A stretch of DNA of 64,000 bases from 66-474 sp036759545. GTDB lineage: Bacteria > Pseudomonadota > Gammaproteobacteria > Xanthomonadales > Rhodanobacteraceae. How positions within the stretch are numbered: the first letter of the stretch is position 1; each line of letters opens with the position of its first letter. The DNA lies in NCBI GenBank assembly GCA_036759545.1, contig DAIOUL010000002.1, positions 1 to 64,000 on the forward strand, written 5' to 3'. Below the pieces are notes generated by a model. The model made no database searches and had not been told where the DNA came from. It saw only the letters and a list, made by a program, of their open reading frames with translations. Shown in pieces: positions 60,216 to 64,000 of the stretch. The position numbers were made by a program, and so were the translations under genes.

Positions 60216-62028
60216 GGCATTCCTGATCGCCATGCTGGCGCTGGCCGCAGTGCCTGCGTGGCTGTGGCTGGCCGGCCATGTGTTCGTGTGGCTGGAATTC
60301 CGCGGGCACGATCAACCGATCGTGCACCTGATGACTTGGCCTGCGTATTTCCATCATTACAGAGTTGTCGCCGGTGTCAGGCGTCTTCTGATCCTAAGCG
60401 GAGGCGCGGCGAGTGTGGTCGTGCTTGCCCCGATGGCACTGCTCTTTGTGAAGCCGAAGCGTCCGCTGCACGGCGAAGCAAGATTCGCAAAGTCATTCGA
60501 AGTCCGCAAAGCCAGGCTCTTCGAATCAACGGACGATGGAATCATCATCGGCCGATTGGGCCGCAAATTCCTGACCGCCGGTCTTGCGAAGTATCCGCAC
60601 GTGATGCTCGCCGCGCCCACGGGTGCGGGCAAAGGTGTGGGCGTCGTGATTCCGAATCTTCTCAACTGGAACCACTCGGTGATCGTCCTGGACATCAAGA
60701 AGGAGAACTGGGAAATCACCGCCGGTTTCCGTGCGGCGCACGGGCACGACGTTTTCCTGTTCGATCCCGCCTCGCCACAACGCCTGACGCATCGCTGGAA
60801 TCCGCTCGCCTATGTACGGGAAGACCCCGCACTGCGTGTGGACGACATCCAGAAGATCGCTCACATTCTCTTCCCCGACATCGCCGGTACTGATCCCATC
60901 TGGACGGCTTCATGCCGCTCATTGTTCCTCGGTTTGGTGCTCTATCTGCTGGAGACACCGGGCAAACCGGTCACGCTGGGCCAAGTCGCACGCGAATCCT
61001 TCGCCGGCAACGATCAGCGATTTGCCAAGCTGATCGAAACGCGACAAGCGGAGGGCAAGCCGTACAGCACCTCCTGCGCGCACGCATTGCTGGACTATGT
61101 GCACACCTCCGACAACACCCGCACGTCGATCCGCAAGACCTTTACGTCACGATTCGAGTTGTTCCTGAACCCGATCATCGATGCGGCTACGGCGGCGAAT
61201 GACTTCGATCTGGAAGCGCTGCGTCGCCGGCGCATCAGCATTTATCTCGGTATCACGCCGGACAACCTTGGCCGTCTTGCACCTCTCCTGAATCTCTTCT
61301 TCCAGCAGGTCGTGGACCTCAACACGCGCGAGCTGCCGGAGCACAATCCTGCACTGCGGTATCAGTGTCTGCTGTTGCTGGACGAATTTCGTTCACTCGG
61401 CAAGATGCCCTTGCTGGTCGAAGCCGCGGCGTTCCTGCGCGGCTACGGCGTGCGGCTGTTGCCGATCTTTCAATCGCCGAGCCAGATTCGGGAACTCTAT
61501 GGCGAGGAGGCTGCCAAAGCCTTCTTCCATAATCATCCGCTCCGCATTGCCTACACACCGCCGGATATGGCCACTGCTTCGGAACTCAGCCGCGAGTTGG
61601 GCACGTACACTTACAAGGCGACCTCCACTTCGCGACCTTCGGCCTTCTCCAAGGGCTCGCGCTCCATGAGCGAATCGGATCACGCGCGCTCACTTCTGCT
61701 GCCGCAGGAAGTCAAGGAACTCGGCGATACTGAAGCGCTGATCCTGGCCAAGGGCTGCAAAACCATTCGTGCCGACAAGATTTGCTGGTATCGTGATCCG
61801 GCTTTCAAGGACCGTCCGCTGCCCGCCCCGCAACTCGCACCGATGCCTTTGACGGTCCATGCGCTCGAGCCAGACCATTTCCAATCGAACAACGGAGGAT
61901 CGGAAAACGAACGCTCGCTGTCGGATTTCAACCTCGACTTGTCCGACGTGCAGATCCCCACCGGGGAAATTACAGAAGCCGAGGCCGAAGCGCTGGCGGA
62001 TCAGCTCTACGCCGCCATGACGCGTTAA
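60181..62028 (+). CDS. virD4: VirD4/TraG-type coupling protein
   Basis: A 615-residue ATPase that brings DNA substrates to the channel. Two N-terminal membrane helices (LIAMLALAAVPAWLWLAGHV, LLILSGGAASVVVLAPMALL) are followed by Walker A APTGAGKG (145-152), Walker B CLLLLDEFRSLG and the FQSPSQIRELYG segment. ATG 60181 is chosen inside the end of virB11, a common arrangement. Its presence shows that the secretion system is conjugative rather than purely effector-related. Confidence 0.95.
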   Translation: MTRSASAPFWVRAFLIAMLALAAVPAWLWLAGHVFVWLEFRGHDQPIVHLMTWPAYFHHYRVVAGVRRLLILSGGAASVVVLAPMALLFVKPKRPLHGEARFAKSFEVRKARLFESTDDGIIIGRLGRKFLTAGLAKYPHVMLAAPTGAGKGVGVVIPNLLNWNHSVIVLDIKKENWEITAGFRAAHGHDVFLFDPASPQRLTHRWNPLAYVREDPALRVDDIQKIAHILFPDIAGTDPIWTASCRSLFLGLVLYLLETPGKPVTLGQVARESFAGNDQRFAKLIETRQAEGKPYSTSCAHALLDYVHTSDNTRTSIRKTFTSRFELFLNPIIDAATAANDFDLEALRRRRISIYLGITPDNLGRLAPLLNLFFQQVVDLNTRELPEHNPALRYQCLLLLDEFRSLGKMPLLVEAAAFLRGYGVRLLPIFQSPSQIRELYGEEAAKAFFHNHPLRIAYTPPDMATASELSRELGTYTYKATSTSRPSAFSKGSRSMSESDHARSLLLPQEVKELGDTEALILAKGCKTIRADKICWYRDPAFKDRPLPAPQLAPMPLTVHALEPDHFQSNNGGSENERSLSDFNLDLSDVQIPTGEITEAEAEALADQLYAAMTR

Positions 62029-62050
62029 CCAACTCTCAAAGGAGTTCACT

Positions 62051-62767
62051 ATGAGCAATGAAGCACCCGAACTGCCGGAAGGCGGTCGTGCCCCCAACAA
62101 GCGGCCTTTGAACGAAATCCGTCGTATTGGCGGCGAAAAAGGCAGTCCCGACCGCACCATCCCCGAACACCTGAAGCCGCACTATCACCAGGACGGCAAC
62201 GCCTTCCGCTCGGCCTACCGTCCGGACCGGATCGAGTTCGTGGATCGCGGCAGCCGCATGCACGCCTATTTCCCGATTAGTACCTTCACCGTGCGCGCGC
62301 TCGCGGAGATCGCCGTCGCGCGTGGCTGGAAGGAACTGGAAGTCACGGGCTCCCAGGACTTCCAGCGATCGGCCTATGTCGAAGCCGCCACGCGTGGGCT
62401 GAAGGTCCGCGGCTACGAACCGACGGAAAAGGATCTGGAAATCCTGCAACGCCGATCCGAAAGGCGTGAAGCCGAAAAGAACCCGCTGGTGCAGGCGTTT
62501 CTCGCCGCGGAATCGAAGAAAGACCAAGAAAGCGCAATCAAGAAATATCCGCAGCTCAAGGCGGCATTCCTTGCCGATGCTGCCGCCAAGGCCATCGCGG
62601 AGGCGAAAATCGATTCGAAGAAGGCTGCGGAGAATTTCGTCTCCCGCTTCCGCGACTCCATTGCAATCGCTCTTCACACAGGACGCGCTTTGCCTGCGCC
62701 CGAAGTTAAAGCAGAACCAGCGCGTCCTTCCAAAATCGAGGAGAGGAACCGGGATCGCTCGCGATAG
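62051..62767 (+). CDS. LPD7-domain conjugation-associated protein
   Basis: A 238-residue soluble protein. Its middle fits the LPD7 (large polyvalent protein 7) domain: IEFVDRGSRMHAYFPISTFT, ALAEIAVARGWKELEVTGSQ, FQRSAYVEAATRGLKVRGYE. LPD7 is often fused to relaxases or encoded next to them in conjugative elements. No relaxase catalytic motif is present here. Strongly charged N- and C-termini. Preceded by GGAG eight bases before the ATG and followed by a hairpin terminator. Confidence 0.85.
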   Translation: MSNEAPELPEGGRAPNKRPLNEIRRIGGEKGSPDRTIPEHLKPHYHQDGNAFRSAYRPDRIEFVDRGSRMHAYFPISTFTVRALAEIAVARGWKELEVTGSQDFQRSAYVEAATRGLKVRGYEPTEKDLEILQRRSERREAEKNPLVQAFLAAESKKDQESAIKKYPQLKAAFLADAAAKAIAEAKIDSKKAAENFVSRFRDSIAIALHTGRALPAPEVKAEPARPSKIEERNRDRSR

Positions 62768-62773
62768 CTCCTT

Positions 62774-62802
62774 GGCGCCAGCTTCCTTGCGGGGCTGGCG
62801 CC
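62774..62802 (+). terminator. Hairpin after the T4SS/LPD7 genes
   Basis: GGCGCCAGC (62774-62782) pairs perfectly with GCTGGCGCC (62794-62802). A T-rich stretch (CGGCCGTTTTT) follows at 62811-62820. It lies seven bases after the last gene of the run. Confidence 0.6.
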
Positions 62803-62927
62803 TTCATATTCGGCCGTTTTTAGTATTCTGGTACTTCTACAGAAATCTGAATCGGATTCTGAAATGGTTGCGAAACAACGGCTGATCTACGCACTCGTGT
62901 GCATCTCCGCATTGCGCTGTTGCTGAG

Positions 62928-64000
62928 CTATTTGTCGCGCGCACTTCGCCCTAAATCCCGACGGCTGATCAAAGGTGGGCGTCTCCTCAGTCGCTGCCGT
63001 TCGAGCAACCGGAACGCCGCGGGAATCACCAACATGGACAGGATCGGTGCGGTGATCATGCCGCCGACCATCGGCGCGGCGATTTGCCGGGTCAGCTCCG
63101 ATCCTACGCCACCGCCGAGCATGATCGGAAGCAGACCGGCAATGATCACCGCGACCGTCATCGCGATCGGTCGCACGCGCATCAGCGCGCCTTCGCGGAT
63201 CGCTGCGTCCAGCGCTTCGTCGGTCACGGCGCCCGCTTCGAGCTGGCGCTGCCAAGCGTGGCGCAGGTACAACATCATCACCACACCGAACTCCGCGGTG
63301 AGCCCGGCCAGTGCGATAAAGCCGATCACGTTCGCCACGGATATCTCGTAGCCGAGCAACCAAGTCAGCCAGAAGCCGCCGACCAGCCCGAGCGGTACGG
63401 TCAGCAGGATGATCCCGGCCTGCGCGGTGTCGCGGAAGATCAGGTAGATCAGCAGGAACACGATCACGACCGTCGCCGGTATCACGTACCGCAAGCGTTC
63501 CTTCGCGTGCTGCAGATACTCGAATTGCCCGGCCCACCCCAGCGTGTAGCCGGGCGGCAACTTCACCTGCTGCGCGATCGCCTGTTTCAGCGATGTCACC
63601 AGACCGCCGAGATCGCCGCTCGGCGTGTCCACATAGACATAGGTGGTCGGCACGCTGTCTTCGCTCTTCAGCATCGGCGGGCCGTTGGTCACGACGAGAT
63701 CGGCGACCTGGCCCAAGGTGAGTTGTGCGCCGTTGGCCGCCACGATCGGCAGCGCGCGCAGGCTCGCCAGCGAATCACGCTCCGAGCGCGGATAACGCAG
63801 CACGATCGGAAAGCGCTCCAGACCCTGCACGGTCTGGCCGATCGGCTCGCCACCTACGACGGTGCTGATCAGCGATTGCACGTCCTGCTGGGTCAAGCCG
63901 TAGCGCGCAGCGGCATCGCGGTGGACTTTTACTTGCACGTAGCGCCCGCCGGCGCTGCGTTCGGCGATGACGGAACTGACGCCAGGCACCGTGCGCGCCA
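62928..64000 (-). CDS. Heavy-metal RND efflux permease (CusA/CzcA-like), C-terminal part
   Basis: About 357 residues of a roughly 1030-residue inner-membrane pump; the gene continues beyond the window. The C-terminal membrane domain is clear: YVIPATVVIVFLLIYLIFRD, GIILLTVPLGLVGGFWLTWL, VANVIGFIALAGLTAEFGVV and MRVRPIAMTVAVIIAGLLPIM-type helix. The periplasmic part includes LKSEDSVPTTYVYVDTPSGD. RND permeases of this group expel Cu+/Ag+ or Co2+/Zn2+/Cd2+; the metal-specific residues lie outside the window. It is antisense to and convergent with the transfer operon. Confidence 0.93.
   Translation of the reverse strand, partial: ARTVPGVSSVIAERSAGGRYVQVKVHRDAAARYGLTQQDVQSLISTVVGGEPIGQTVQGLERFPIVLRYPRSERDSLASLRALPIVAANGAQLTLGQVADLVVTNGPPMLKSEDSVPTTYVYVDTPSGDLGGLVTSLKQAIAQQVKLPPGYTLGWAGQFEYLQHAKERLRYVIPATVVIVFLLIYLIFRDTAQAGIILLTVPLGLVGGFWLTWLLGYEISVANVIGFIALAGLTAEFGVVMMLYLRHAWQRQLEAGAVTDEALDAAIREGALMRVRPIAMTVAVIIAGLLPIMLGGGVGSELTRQIAAPMVGGMITAPILSMLVIPAAFRLLERQRLRRRPPLISRRDLGRSARDK

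Overview
The window is a high-GC gammaproteobacterial chromosome segment, most like the Xanthomonadales/Lysobacterales (Xanthomonas, Rhodanobacter and relatives). This placement is inferred from the glutaminyl-tRNA synthetase, the large GlgE/TreS-Pep2/TreYZ sugar cluster, the TonB receptor and the strong GC bias. No 16S rRNA or intact tRNA is present to confirm it.

Positions 1-10763 hold ordinary chromosomal genes in small groups: a rubrerythrin / Fe-S oxidoreductase / DUF3501 trio, apt, glnS, a HAD hydrolase, an ArsR/NIPSNAP divergent pair, an esterase, a nucleoside deaminase and small membrane proteins. A 165-bp near-palindromic repeat sits at 10782-10946.

Positions 11081-22219 look like one peptide or D-amino-acid scavenging locus: an M81 (MlrC-type) peptidase, two exported serine hydrolases of the beta-lactamase/PBP fold, a TonB receptor, a divergent XRE-cupin regulator, an MFS carrier and a D-amino-acid-oxidase-like flavoprotein. 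Positions 22260-25750 are an Mla/Pqi-type lipid transport operon.

Positions 26052-42313 are a seven-gene, same-strand alpha-glucan/trehalose operon: glgE, treS-maltokinase fusion, glgB, glgX, treZ, malQ, treY. It can make trehalose from glucan (TreY/TreZ) and return it to glucan through maltose and maltose-1-phosphate (TreS-Pep2, GlgE, GlgB). A YfdC-like FNT channel follows.

From about 43851 the character changes. Three partial copies of a tRNA 3' end (tRNA-Lys-like) mark what looks like the left attachment region of an integrative element. Behind it come a four-gene ubiquitin-like conjugation operon (Ubl, E2, JAMM peptidase, E1) and a divergent HTH + ImmA/IrrE protease pair that resembles known regulators of anti-phage operons. 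Next are a RadC-like protein, a RES/Xre toxin-antitoxin pair and a nearly complete VirB/VirD4 conjugative type IV secretion cluster (50411-62767). The window ends inside a heavy-metal RND efflux gene that could be cargo or flanking chromosome. The likely prize of the window is the ubiquitin-like system with its putative protease-controlled switch, carried by a self-transmissible element.
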